From positions 1-26,385 of the forward strand of contig JBAUWF010000097.1 in the NCBI GenBank assembly GCA_049583635.1: a stretch of DNA of 26,385 nucleotides, read 5' to 3'. The first letter of the stretch is position 1. Every line of letters starts with the position of its first letter. The notes under the pieces are model-generated. The model searched no databases. It was given only the letters and a program-made list of their open reading frames with translations, and was not told the DNA's origin. The position numbers and the translations under genes were made by a program. Source of the stretch: Dokdonella_A sp049583635. GTDB lineage: Bacteria; Pseudomonadota; Gammaproteobacteria; Xanthomonadales; Rhodanobacteraceae. Of the stretch, positions 14,215 to 22,828 are shown piece by piece.

Positions 14215-16119
14215 ATGCCAATTGTTCGGTCGATTGCTCGTATCCGGCGTCTGCTTCGCGTGGACCCCGGTACGCTGCGCATGTTCCTGCGCATGTTGCT
14301 GCCCGTGTTGTCGGCATTTTTTGTCGTTTGGCAGGCTTCCGTCTATTTCGATGTCGCGCTCGACCGGCGCCAACGCTTCAACACGGCAGACGAAGCGATC
14401 CGTCGTGGTCGCGAGGTGTTCGATGCAACGCTGAAGACTTACACCGAAGACCTGAAGATACTGTCGAAAGGGCAGAATCTTCGCAGCCTGGCCGGCGGGA
14501 ATCGATCGGTGCTCGACGCAGTCGCGAGGGATTTCGTGACGTTTGCGACCGAAAAACCCGTGCTCGCACAACTTCGCTACATCGATCGCAACGGGCAGGA
14601 AATCGTGCAGATCGACCGCCAGGGTGCAACTGTCATTCAGGACGGCACGGATGCGTTGCAGAACGAGGCCGATCGCTACTATTTCATTCAATCCATAGGT
14701 CTTCCACAAGGGGAGATCTATTTTTCGCCAATCGATCTTAACGTCGAGCACGGCAAGCCGCAGGTGCCGTGGAATCCGACGGCGCGCCTCGCAACACCGG
14801 TTCCCGGCATCGACGGCAAGACGGCAGGCATCGTCATCATCAATATCGACGCAAACCAGCTAATCGCCGCCGCCGAGCGGGAGACCCCCGCCGGCAGTGC
14901 TCCCATCCAGCTGCTCAACGGTGACGGTTACTGGCTTGCCGGTGTGAACAAGGATCAGCTCTGGGGATTCATCTTCAATCGTCCGACAACAATGGCCAGG
15001 AGCGCTCCGGAAACATGGCAACACATCGTTGCTTCCCGGCAAGGATCGTTTGACAAGGCGGGCGCGCACTATGTATTCGAGACGCTGCAGCCGGGTCGGC
15101 CTTCCGCTTCCGGCAAAGGTCTCGGCAATGGGATTCAATGGGTATTCCTTGCCGTCGTACCGCCTGTTTCGCTGCGCGATCTGTGGGAGCGCGAGCACTT
15201 TGCCGCGGCCGTTGTCGGATTGTTGATCACTGCCCTGGTCTGCCTGGGTTGGACCCGGACCGCCCTGGAGCGGCAGTCCGCCGACGCCACGTGGAAAGCC
15301 GCGCAGGAAGAATTGATTCGCGCCGATAGAATGGCCAGTCTCGGCAGTCTGGTTGCGGGAGTCGCCCACGAACTCAACACGCCTATCGGCAATGCCGTGG
15401 TGCTTGCCAGCACCTTGGCCGACAGGGCGGAAAATCTCGACGTGGCGGTTGCGGCGGATTCCATCAAGCGTTCGGTTCTGCACGCATTCGCCGAGGACAT
15501 TCGCGAAGGAACACGGCTCATGTTGCGCAGTCTGGAAAGAACGGCCGAACTGCTCGGGCATTTCAAGCAGGTTGCCATCGACCAGACCAGAGAGCACCGC
15601 CGGGTCTTCCGCCTTGACGATCTCGTTTCCGATGTCGTCAGCTCACTCCAGCCCCAGTTCAAGCACGGTGGCGTGGACCTGGCGCTCGCCAATGGATCAA
15701 AATCCGAACTCAACAGCTACCCGGGGCCACTCGTTCAGGTTCTTCTCAATCTCATCATCAACGCACGCAGTCATGGTTTTGAGGGAGATCAAAAGGGCCA
15801 GGTGCTGGTTACAACCCGGGATCTGCCTTCAGAACAAGTTGAAATCACCGTGTGCGACAACGGCAAGGGCATTCCACACGAATTGCAGCGAAGAATATTC
15901 GAGCCGTTCTTCACTACGAGCCTGGGGAAGGGAGGCAGTGGCCTGGGCCTCAGCATCGTCTCCAAAATCGTTACCGATGTTCTTGGCGGAACCATCCGCG
16001 TCGACAGTAAACCGCTCACCGGCACCTGCATGATCGTATGCATTCCACGTTCGGTCCGCGCGAAAACCGCCGATCAGCTAGGGAAGACTCATGATGCAGA
16101 ACACCGAACAGAAACCTGA
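14215..16119 (+). CDS. Membrane sensor histidine kinase with extracytoplasmic Cache-like domain
   Basis: The 634-residue protein has a first membrane helix at about 24-46, an extracytoplasmic sensor of about 280 residues (50-325) whose style (long helix, then YIDRNGQEIVQIDR, later GIVIINIDANQL) suggests a double Cache fold, and a second helix at about 328-347. The cytoplasmic part contains the HisKA H-box HELNTPIGN with phospho-accepting His385, then the ATPase domain: N-box LLNLIINARSHG (510-521), G1 box CDNGKGIP (547-554), F-box IFEPFFTT (561-568) and G2 box GKGGSGLGLS (571-580). All catalytic motifs look intact, so it should autophosphorylate. The ligand is unknown. The response regulator gene overlaps its 3' end by 29 nt, which marks the two as a cognate pair. 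Confidence 0.93.
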   Translation: MPIVRSIARIRRLLRVDPGTLRMFLRMLLPVLSAFFVVWQASVYFDVALDRRQRFNTADEAIRRGREVFDATLKTYTEDLKILSKGQNLRSLAGGNRSVLDAVARDFVTFATEKPVLAQLRYIDRNGQEIVQIDRQGATVIQDGTDALQNEADRYYFIQSIGLPQGEIYFSPIDLNVEHGKPQVPWNPTARLATPVPGIDGKTAGIVIINIDANQLIAAAERETPAGSAPIQLLNGDGYWLAGVNKDQLWGFIFNRPTTMARSAPETWQHIVASRQGSFDKAGAHYVFETLQPGRPSASGKGLGNGIQWVFLAVVPPVSLRDLWEREHFAAAVVGLLITALVCLGWTRTALERQSADATWKAAQEELIRADRMASLGSLVAGVAHELNTPIGNAVVLASTLADRAENLDVAVAADSIKRSVLHAFAEDIREGTRLMLRSLERTAELLGHFKQVAIDQTREHRRVFRLDDLVSDVVSSLQPQFKHGGVDLALANGSKSELNSYPGPLVQVLLNLIINARSHGFEGDQKGQVLVTTRDLPSEQVEITVCDNGKGIPHELQRRIFEPFFTTSLGKGGSGLGLSIVSKIVTDVLGGTIRVDSKPLTGTCMIVCIPRSVRAKTADQLGKTHDAEHRTET

Positions 16120-18301
16120 GAACTCCCTGCTCATCGTGAACGATGAGTCCAGCGGCGACGAGCCTCCCGCACATGTCTGGAAAATCCTCATCATCGACGA
16201 CGATGAGGACGTCCATCAGGCGACGCGCTTCGCTCTTCGGAATGTAACCATTCTCGGACGCCGGATCGAATTGTTGCATGCCCATTCGGCGGTCGAAGCG
16301 AAGCAGCATGTGGCGGAATCGGACGACATCGCCGTCGCGCTCGTTGATGTGGTGATGGAGACGCCGCACGCGGGGCTGGAACTCGTGCGTTACCTGAGGC
16401 AGTCCGGATTCAAGGAAATGCGGATCATCCTGCGCACCGGTCAACCCGGCTATGCGCCGGAGTTCGCCGTGATCGCCGAGTTTGAAATAGACGACTACCG
16501 GACCAAGCTGGAATTGACGCGGACCCGGTTGATGACGGTGCTCACGACCGCGATTCGTGCGTACGATCAAATCCGCAAGATCATGCGCAGCCGGGCCGGC
16601 CTGGAGATGATTGTCCAGAGCGCCCACGAATTGTTCCAGCGCACGAATCTGGAACTGTTTTCGCACGGCGTACTGACCCAGATCGCGGGCTTGTTGCGCG
16701 TTGCGCCCAATGGCGTCGCATGCGTGTGTGCCTTGCGTGCACGGGGCCAATGCGAAGGTCGAGTGGTCAGCGCTACCGGACGTTTCAGTCACTACCTCGG
16801 ACAACCCCTCAACGCCATCGACGACAAGGAGATTCTCCAACTACTGAGCGAAGCCCACGCAACAACCGCACCGCTTGTGAGAAATCGCTACCTGGCTCTG
16901 TGTTTTCACCATGAATCGGGGGACGACCTGGCGGTCGTCGTCGAGACCACCGGCGATGTCGACACGGAAGATCTGACATTGCTCAAGCTGTTCTCCACCA
17001 ACATCACCGTCGGTTTCGAGAATCTGACGCTTCTTGAAATGCTCGACCGCCTTGCCTACCTGGATCCGGTATTGGGGGTGCCGAATTTCAATGCCTTCGA
17101 GAGGGCGCTGGCCGCGTCACGTGCCTCCGGCGAGAAGAATGCGTGCATGGCACTTGTCAGCGTGGATGCCTTTCAGGCGATTGTCGCCACCTACGGTCAG
17201 CACGTGGCCAACGGATTTCTTGGTGCCCTGCACAACGCATTGACCGTCGGGAGCCAGGGCAATCTGACCATTGCGCGCATAGGCGATGGAAGTTTTGCTC
17301 TGCTCGGTGACCATGCAATGCTTGATGCGTACCTGGTATCGGATACCTTCGCACAACCTCATCAAATCGAAGGTATCGACATCGCAGCGACGGCGACCGC
17401 CGTCATTCTCGATCTCGACGATACGGAAACGGACACTGCCTCCATCCTGCAAATGGCCAGCGCAGCACTCCTGCACGTCAGCCAGACCCAACCCGGGAAA
17501 TGCGTCACCTACGACACGGCGATGCGCGCGGACGTCGAACGGCGAATGGCCATTCAGGTCGCCCTGAAGGAGACGATACAAAGCGGGGAAGGATTCACGG
17601 TACACCTGCAGCCCAAGGTCAACATGACCTCGGGCGAGGTCGTGGGGGCGGAAGCACTGCTGCGGTGGACATACCAGGACTACCAGATGCCGCCCGCGGA
17701 GTTCATACCGATCGCCGAAGCCAGCGGGCTGACGCGCTACCTCACCGATTTCGTCATCGACGTGGTTGGTCAATGGGTCAAAGGGCGCGCGGGCAAGAAG
17801 ATCGTGCCGGTGGCCATCAATCTGTCCGTGACGGATCTCAACAGTCCGGGCTTCGCACAGGCGCTGCGCGGACAGGTTTCTGTCGCGGGGTTATCTCCGG
17901 AAACCGTAGAGTTCGAGGTTACCGAAGGCATCGCAATGCAGGGTGAATCGCGGATCGTCGAACAATTGGGCCTGCTGAAAAGCGCGGGCTTCCGAATCGC
18001 GCTCGACGATTTCGGTACCGGCCACTCTTCGCTCGGCCGGTTCGATCGCTTGCCGATTGATACGGTCAAGATAGACCAGGCATTCGTCGCACCGCTGGAC
18101 AAGCGAAACGCATCGAACAGCATCGCTGCCATCGTGGTCGCGATGACCCGGGCGCTGGGGGTCGACTGCGTGGCCGAAGGCGTCGAGACCATCGCGCAGA
18201 AGGAAGCTCTACTGGCACTCGGCTGCACGGTCGGACAGGGCTATCTGCTTGGCCGACCGATCTACCTCGAGGAATTCGACAGCAAGTTCCTTCCTGACTA
18301 G
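16091..18301 (+). CDS. Response regulator REC-DUF3369-degenerate GGDEF-EAL, predicted c-di-GMP phosphodiesterase
   Basis: The 736-residue protein has a receiver domain (about 30-160) with acidic pocket Asp36-38, phospho-acceptor Asp86 (VALVDVVME), Thr116 and Lys139. A DUF3369-type linker domain follows (about 165-310), then a GGDEF-like domain (about 320-475) and an EAL domain (about 485-736). The GGDEF signature is replaced by GDGSF (398-402), so cyclase activity is unlikely. The EAL domain keeps the expected residues: EALLRW (Glu521), INLS (Asn577), EVTE (609-612), DDFGTG (Asp639-640), VKID (Lys660), AEGVE (Glu696, Glu699) and GQGYLLGRP. Hydrolysis of cyclic di-GMP controlled by phosphorylation is the likely output. 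ATG codons at 16091 and 16094 follow GGGAAGACTC. The 29-nt overlap with the kinase supports cotranslation. Confidence 0.93.
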   Translation: MMQNTEQKPENSLLIVNDESSGDEPPAHVWKILIIDDDEDVHQATRFALRNVTILGRRIELLHAHSAVEAKQHVAESDDIAVALVDVVMETPHAGLELVRYLRQSGFKEMRIILRTGQPGYAPEFAVIAEFEIDDYRTKLELTRTRLMTVLTTAIRAYDQIRKIMRSRAGLEMIVQSAHELFQRTNLELFSHGVLTQIAGLLRVAPNGVACVCALRARGQCEGRVVSATGRFSHYLGQPLNAIDDKEILQLLSEAHATTAPLVRNRYLALCFHHESGDDLAVVVETTGDVDTEDLTLLKLFSTNITVGFENLTLLEMLDRLAYLDPVLGVPNFNAFERALAASRASGEKNACMALVSVDAFQAIVATYGQHVANGFLGALHNALTVGSQGNLTIARIGDGSFALLGDHAMLDAYLVSDTFAQPHQIEGIDIAATATAVILDLDDTETDTASILQMASAALLHVSQTQPGKCVTYDTAMRADVERRMAIQVALKETIQSGEGFTVHLQPKVNMTSGEVVGAEALLRWTYQDYQMPPAEFIPIAEASGLTRYLTDFVIDVVGQWVKGRAGKKIVPVAINLSVTDLNSPGFAQALRGQVSVAGLSPETVEFEVTEGIAMQGESRIVEQLGLLKSAGFRIALDDFGTGHSSLGRFDRLPIDTVKIDQAFVAPLDKRNASNSIAAIVVAMTRALGVDCVAEGVETIAQKEALLALGCTVGQGYLLGRPIYLEEFDSKFLPD

Positions 18302-18702
18302 CGGGAACGGCAAACGCGACCACCTCGCCGTTTGCCGACGTTGTTCGCAGGACCATCCCGGGCACGAACAATACGACGGGAGATCCAAAGGTTTTTTGCC
18401 GGCAGCACCAGGCTTGACTCATAGGGGGTCAGCAAAATGGTGAACAAGATCACTTTCAACAAACCGGCGGTATGTGCGGCTGGATCCAGTGCACGACAGG
18501 AGTTATGCACAAGTACGGTGTAAAGCAGTACCGGAGGTATCGTGATCAACGTCAGCCAAAGTGATGTCGCCACGGCAACGTGCATGACGTCCGTTGCAGC
18601 CGATGCGCATGTCGAAGTAAACAATCCGACATGGAGAATGTAAGTCTTGAGCAGAAGCGATCGTCTCCTGCGCAGGATCTCGATGGGCATCAGCCTGTCC
18701 AT
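18298..18702 (-). CDS. Hypothetical small membrane protein, convergent to the response regulator
   Basis: This 134-residue frame fills most of the space between the response regulator and katG and overlaps the regulator stop by 4 bases. The product has a basic N-terminus (RRRRSLLLK at 11-19), a hydrophobic stretch at about 42-65, a second at about 80-100, and a basic C-terminal tail. That arrangement fits a two-helix inner-membrane protein. Third codon positions are moderately G+C-rich, which supports real coding. The ribosome site is poor: GAG three bases before the ATG at 18702, or AGG before an alternative ATG at 18690. I recognise no family. It could be a genuine lineage-specific gene or a chance frame. 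Confidence 0.45.
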   Translation of the reverse strand: MDRLMPIEILRRRRSLLLKTYILHVGLFTSTCASAATDVMHVAVATSLWLTLITIPPVLLYTVLVHNSCRALDPAAHTAGLLKVILFTILLTPYESSLVLPAKNLWISRRIVRARDGPANNVGKRRGGRVCRSR

Positions 18703-18757
18703 ATCTCAAGTGCAACACGCTTTGAGCAAAGATCGAACTCTTTCGCATGGGCTTGCT

Positions 18758-18798
18758 GAAACAAAGGACGGCATTCCAGGTTGCGGAATGCCGTCCTT
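18758..18798 (-). terminator. Intrinsic terminator downstream of katG
   Basis: Bases 18764-18777 and 18785-18798 form a perfect 14-bp stem (AAGGACGGCATTCC with its complement) with a 7-nt loop. On the minus strand the stem is followed by TTTGTTT (18759-18765, overlapping the stem base). It lies about 128 nt past the katG stop and is the natural end of its transcript. The plus-strand side (CCTTATTCTTGG) is less T-rich, but some bidirectional activity is possible. Confidence 0.75.
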
Positions 18799-18925
18799 AT
18801 TCTTGGCCTCGGGCTTCCTTTAGTACTCAGGCATCTGTCATGGTGTCGTGTTCATCGCTGCCTATTCATCCTGCAAGTTCGGTTCAGACGACGCTGCAGA
18901 AGCGCTCTTGGACGCTCTGCCAAGA

Positions 18926-21187
18926 CTAGACGAGATCAAAGCGATCCAGGTTCATCACCTTGGCCCACGCTGCCACGAAATCACCGACAAACTTCTTTTG
19001 CGAGTCTGCAGTCGCATAAACTTCGGCGAGGGCGCGCAGTTCCGAGTTTGAACCGAAGATCAGATCGACACGGGTGCCGGTCCACTTCGGTTTACCCGTC
19101 TTGCGATCACTGCCTTCAAACAGCTCCCTGTCGTCAGAGACGGGCTTCCAAGTCGTGCCCATATCGAGCAGGTTCACGAAGAACTCATTCGTCAGCGACT
19201 CCGGACGGTTGGTGAAGACACCATGCTCGGTGTGGCCGGAGTTGCTGTTCAGGACACGCATGCCGCCAACGAGAACCGTCATCTCAGGCGGCGTCAACGT
19301 CAGCAACTGCGCCTTGTCGACCAGCAGTTCCTCGGCCGAGACGCTGTATTTGGCCTTCTGGTAGTTACGGAACCCATCCGCGATTGGCTCCAGCACAGCC
19401 ATGGCGTCCACATCGGTTTGTTCCTGCGAGGCGTCCATGCGTCCCGGCGCGAACGGAACCGTCACCGTATGCCCGGCATTTTTCGCCGCTTGCTCGACGC
19501 CTGCGCAACCGGCCAGCACGATCAGGTCGGCGAGCGATACCTTCTTGCCGCCAGACTGCGCCTTGTTGAACTCGCTCTGGATGCCCTCGAGGGTTTTCAG
19601 CACTTTCGCCAGTTGCTCAGGCTGGTTGGCTACCCAATCCTTTTGCGGAGCGAGACGGATGCGTGCACCGTTCGCACCGCCGCGCTTGTCGGAGCCACGG
19701 AAGGTGGACGCCGATGCCCAGGCGGTTGACACCAGTTGCGAGACGGAAAGGCCCGAGGCGAGGATCTTGCCCTTGAGCGAGGCGATATCCTTTTCGTCGA
19801 TGAGCTTGTGATCGACCGCGGGGATGGGGTCTTGCCAGACAAGATCTTCGGCAGGAACCTCCGGGCCAAGATAGCGTGCGCGAGGCCCCATGTCGCGGTG
19901 GGTCAGCTTGAACCACGCCCGGGCGAATGCGTCGGCGAGCTGATCCGGATGTTCGTGAAAACGCCTCGAAATCTTTCCGTAAGCCGGGTCGAGCCGCAGC
20001 GAGAGGTCCGTGGTCAGCATGGTGGGCGTGCGACGCTTCGACGGATCATGAGCATCCGGAATGGTACCCGCGCCCGCGCCATCCTTGGGTACCCACTGAT
20101 GCGCACCGGCCGGGCTCTTGGTCAGTTCCCATTCGTAGCCGAACAGGTTCTCGAAGAAGTTGTTGCTCCACTTCGTTGGCGTGGTGGTCCAGGTGACCTC
20201 CAGACCGCTGGTGATCGCGTCAGCGCCCACGCCCGTGCCAAAGCTGCTCTTCCAACCGAGGCCCTGGGCCTCGAGGCCTGCCGCTTCGGGCTCGCGCCCC
20301 ACGTTGTCGGCCGGTCCGGCGCCGTGGGTCTTGCCGAAGCTGTGGCCGCCGGCAATCAGCGCAACGGTTTCTTCGTCGTCCATCGCCATGCGGGCGAAGG
20401 TCTCGCGGATGTCGTGGGCCGCGGCGAGCGGGTCCGGCTTGCCTTCCGGGCCTTCCGGATTCACGTAGATCAGGCCCATCTGCACTGCGGCGAGCGGGTT
20501 CTCGAGGTCGCGCTCCGCAGGTCCGGTCCGGTCGTGCTCGTGACCATGGAGGTCCGCGTCGGCCACGATCTCGCCCTCGGCGCTGCCGGGCTCGCCCTTG
20601 GCGTAGCGCGCATCGCCACCCAGCCAGGTCGTCTCGGAACCCCAGTAGACATCCTTGTCCGGCTCCCATGCATCCTTGCGTCCGCCGCCGAAACCGAAGG
20701 TCTTGAATCCCATCGATTCCAGGGCGACGTTGCCGGCGAGGATCATCAGGTCTGCCCAGGAAATCTTCCGGCCATATTTCTGCTTGATCGGCCATAGCAG
20801 CCGGCGCGCCTTGTCGAGGCTGACGTTGTCGGGCCAGCTGTTGAGGGGAGCAAAGCGCTGCTGACCGGAGCCGGCACCACCGCGACCGTCGCCGATGCGG
20901 TAGGTGCCGGCACCGTGCCATGCCATGCGGATGAACAGAGGGCCATAGTGGCCGAAATCCGCCGGCCACCAGTCCTGCGAATCGGTCATCAGGTCATGGA
21001 GATCCTTTTTCACAGCCTTTAGGTCAAGGCTCTTGAATTCTTCGGCGTAGTTGAAATCCTCGCCCATCGGATTGGACCTGGAGGAATGCTGGCGCAAAAT
21101 ATCCAGATTCAACTTGTTGGGCCACCAGTCCCGGTTGGACGTACCGGCGCCTGCTGTGTGACGCAAGGGGCATTTGCTTTCAGACAT
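18926..21187 (-). CDS. katG: KatG, bifunctional catalase-peroxidase
   Basis: KatG is a haem enzyme that destroys hydrogen peroxide by catalase and peroxidase activity. The 753-residue protein has the two-domain structure of the family. The distal site is RMAWHGAGTYR (87-97) with Arg87, Trp90 and His91; the proximal haem ligand is His282 in GGHSFGKTHG. The residues of the Met-Tyr-Trp cofactor needed for catalase activity are present: Trp90, Tyr241 (LIYVNPEGP) and Met267 (ARMAMDDEE). The C-terminal haem-less copy runs from about residue 430. There is no signal peptide, so the enzyme is cytoplasmic. The ATG at 21187 follows GAGGAG with a 6-nt spacer, a strong ribosome site. An OxyR-like palindrome and a promoter precede it, and a terminator follows. 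Confidence 0.98.
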   Translation of the reverse strand: MSESKCPLRHTAGAGTSNRDWWPNKLNLDILRQHSSRSNPMGEDFNYAEEFKSLDLKAVKKDLHDLMTDSQDWWPADFGHYGPLFIRMAWHGAGTYRIGDGRGGAGSGQQRFAPLNSWPDNVSLDKARRLLWPIKQKYGRKISWADLMILAGNVALESMGFKTFGFGGGRKDAWEPDKDVYWGSETTWLGGDARYAKGEPGSAEGEIVADADLHGHEHDRTGPAERDLENPLAAVQMGLIYVNPEGPEGKPDPLAAAHDIRETFARMAMDDEETVALIAGGHSFGKTHGAGPADNVGREPEAAGLEAQGLGWKSSFGTGVGADAITSGLEVTWTTTPTKWSNNFFENLFGYEWELTKSPAGAHQWVPKDGAGAGTIPDAHDPSKRRTPTMLTTDLSLRLDPAYGKISRRFHEHPDQLADAFARAWFKLTHRDMGPRARYLGPEVPAEDLVWQDPIPAVDHKLIDEKDIASLKGKILASGLSVSQLVSTAWASASTFRGSDKRGGANGARIRLAPQKDWVANQPEQLAKVLKTLEGIQSEFNKAQSGGKKVSLADLIVLAGCAGVEQAAKNAGHTVTVPFAPGRMDASQEQTDVDAMAVLEPIADGFRNYQKAKYSVSAEELLVDKAQLLTLTPPEMTVLVGGMRVLNSNSGHTEHGVFTNRPESLTNEFFVNLLDMGTTWKPVSDDRELFEGSDRKTGKPKWTGTRVDLIFGSNSELRALAEVYATADSQKKFVGDFVAAWAKVMNLDRFDLV

Positions 21188-21228
21188 AGCGTTCTCCTCT
21201 CGTGCTCAGATGGTTTCTCCCACATGCT

Positions 21229-21234
21229 TGTATA
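21229..21234 (-). promoter_or_regulatory. Candidate -10 box of the katG promoter
   Basis: TATACA on the minus strand, with TAGCCC (-35 region, 21252-21257) 17-18 nt upstream and directly abutting the OxyR-like palindrome. A weak -35 next to an OxyR site is typical of OxyR-activated promoters. The predicted start near 21221 gives a leader of about 34 nt that includes the GAGGAG ribosome site. A TATAAT also lies within the palindrome, but it has no -35 at a normal distance. Confidence 0.5.
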
Positions 21235-21257
21235 ACCTTCTCGCATGTATAGGGCTA

Positions 21258-21294
21258 ATTGATTATATCTAATGGATTGATAGCTCATGGCAAT
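21258..21294 (-). promoter_or_regulatory. Predicted OxyR binding site upstream of katG
   Basis: Read on the minus strand the site consists of four tetramers separated by exactly 7 nt: ATTG, CTAT, TTAG, CAAT. The OxyR consensus is ATAG-N7-CTAT-N7-ATAG-N7-CTAT with an inner T and A in each outer half. By my count 16 of the 20 specified positions match, including three of the four inner bases. The 37-bp site ends at the candidate -35 and 71 nt before the katG start, which suits activation of katG by oxidised OxyR. Confidence 0.7.
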
Positions 21295-21486
21295 CATGAG
21301 AGACCGGACCGAACGTTCGAACGTCGCGCCGTTCTCTTGCAGAGCTACAGAGAGAGCCTGTTGCCGAAGGGGCCTCTGGTGCAGGGTCGCCCGTTCCTGG
21401 GAGCGGCGCGTGACGAGCGTCCGCCGCAACGACGGCTCATGTGGCGGTACCGTGAGCTGTTCCCTGCACGGTGGTTTCGAAATACG

Positions 21487-22206
21487 TCAGGGCATCTGAA
21501 ATGAACCGGTCTCCACGAGCCGCATCACCCACGCCGCATGGGGAAGGCTGCAGCAACACAGGTTCCGTACCTCTTTGGCGACATCATACTCGACGCGACG
21601 AATTTCCATTGACGCACCATCAACGAGGAGATACGACGCCCTGCGATCGCCATCGTAGGAAAGTCCGACGCTGCCGGTGTTGGCGACGGTAAGCTCCGGG
21701 AGTCTTCGCACGAACGGCCTGTGGATGTGCGCATAGACGGCGACCGGTTGTCCAAGCGACCGGTAAATGGACTCCAACTCGGCGTCGGTGGCTTCTGGGG
21801 ATGGCGCGCGCCATGGGCTCTGCGGCGTACCATGCACCAGTGCCATGCCGTCATGTATCAGGGACCGTGGCAGTTCCTGCAACCACGCGAGGCGTTCTTC
21901 TCCGAGTGCTTCACGAGTTGCCGCCGCCATTTCCTCGATCGAATGGAAGAGCTCCTGCAGATTGGGGTGCCCGGACGCGAATTCCCGCAATGCTTCCGGC
22001 CGGAAGAGCATCTCGTCGGTGTTGCCAACAACACCGCGCCAGCCGAGGTCCCGAATGTGATCCACAATCTCGATCGGACTCGCCCCGCCGTCAGCCAGAT
22101 CCCCGCCGTGCAGGACGAGGTCGGGGGACATGCGGCGAACATCAGCCAGGACAGCTTCGAACGCTGTCCGGTTACCGTGGATATCCGCGACGATTGCTGT
22201 GCGCAT
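21487..22206 (-). CDS. Metallophosphoesterase (calcineurin-like, YfcE/MJ0936-like)
   Basis: The protein has 239 residues from the ATG at 22206. It carries the two-metal phosphoesterase motifs in order: DIHGN (Asp8, His10), HGGDLADGG (Asp36), GNTDE (Asn62), LVHGTP (His125) and AHIHRPF (His160, His162). The last is usually GHTH, so AHIH is a mild variant that keeps both histidines. The small size and order fit the Metallophos_2 group, which contains phosphodiesterases and nucleotide phosphatases; the substrate is unknown. A TTG at 22218 would add four residues. No good ribosome site is visible for either start. It is transcribed toward katG with about 300 nt between them. Confidence 0.88.
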   Translation of the reverse strand: MRTAIVADIHGNRTAFEAVLADVRRMSPDLVLHGGDLADGGASPIEIVDHIRDLGWRGVVGNTDEMLFRPEALREFASGHPNLQELFHSIEEMAAATREALGEERLAWLQELPRSLIHDGMALVHGTPQSPWRAPSPEATDAELESIYRSLGQPVAVYAHIHRPFVRRLPELTVANTGSVGLSYDGDRRASYLLVDGASMEIRRVEYDVAKEVRNLCCCSLPHAAWVMRLVETGSFQMP

Positions 22207-22394
22207 GCTGACCGGCAAGTCTGGTTTCTTCGCATGCTACAAAGTTGCTGAACACTCCGGGTGACATGATTTGCTGACCAGCCGAAGGCGGCGCATTCGA
22301 CCGGGTCGGGCGAAGTCCAGTGCCGGGCAACATCGAGGTTGTTGAACGCGCGGAGCCGCCAGCGGCTCGCTGCATCGCCTTGTCGGACCTTGGT

Positions 22395-22700
22395 TTACCA
22401 ATGGAGAAAGTAAACCGGTGCAAGCGCCGCGACGGCTGCGGCTGCTTGCAGCGCGAGGACCGGCAACGCGCAGCGTGGCGCCCGTGGCAGCCACCTGATC
22501 GCAAAGAAAAGGACGATCGGCAGCTGTCCGGCCATGAGCAGCTGCCACAGGTGTGCGGCTGCGCCCTCGTCCGGCTCACGCGCCGTCCCGAACAGCACGA
22601 TGTGCGTCAGCACGACTCCAAGAGCGACAAGCGACATCGCGAATGGAAGAAATGCAGTCGGGTGTCCAAGTGTGTCGGAAAGGCTGGTTCGGGTGTTCAT
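22395..22700 (-). CDS. Hypothetical small membrane protein
   Basis: The 101-residue protein has three predicted membrane segments (about 17-37, 52-69 and 78-97) and ends in the aromatic tail VYFLHW. I recognise no named family. The ATG at 22700 gives a short polar N-terminus (MNTRTSLSDTLGHPT) before the first helix, which looks natural. The next gene upstream on the same strand starts 629 nt away and ends 128 nt before this one; the metallophosphoesterase starts 188 nt downstream, so there is no tight operon. A real gene is likely because the hydrophobic pattern and arginine positions are consistent with a membrane protein. Confidence 0.65.
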   Translation of the reverse strand: MNTRTSLSDTLGHPTAFLPFAMSLVALGVVLTHIVLFGTAREPDEGAAAHLWQLLMAGQLPIVLFFAIRWLPRAPRCALPVLALQAAAAVAALAPVYFLHW

Positions 22701-22828
22701 GGCGAGTCCGAGCCCCTACGGGTGCCAATGAGCGGCAAAGCCCACTGTCGAAGATTACACCAAGTCGCGATGCAGCCGATGCGGGCCGGGGTGACCAAAG
22801 GAACGCTCGCCTCGCCTCGACCGAACGG

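Noticed and set aside
19736..20797. Plus-strand open frame of 353 codons opposite katG
   Set aside because: Antisense shadow of katG, whose catalytic residues are all intact on the minus strand.
21310..21323. SOS (LexA) box of the CGAAC-N4-GTTCG type
   Set aside because: The palindrome has no 4-nt spacer between half sites and the downstream gene is katG with a good OxyR-like site; the consensus does not fit.
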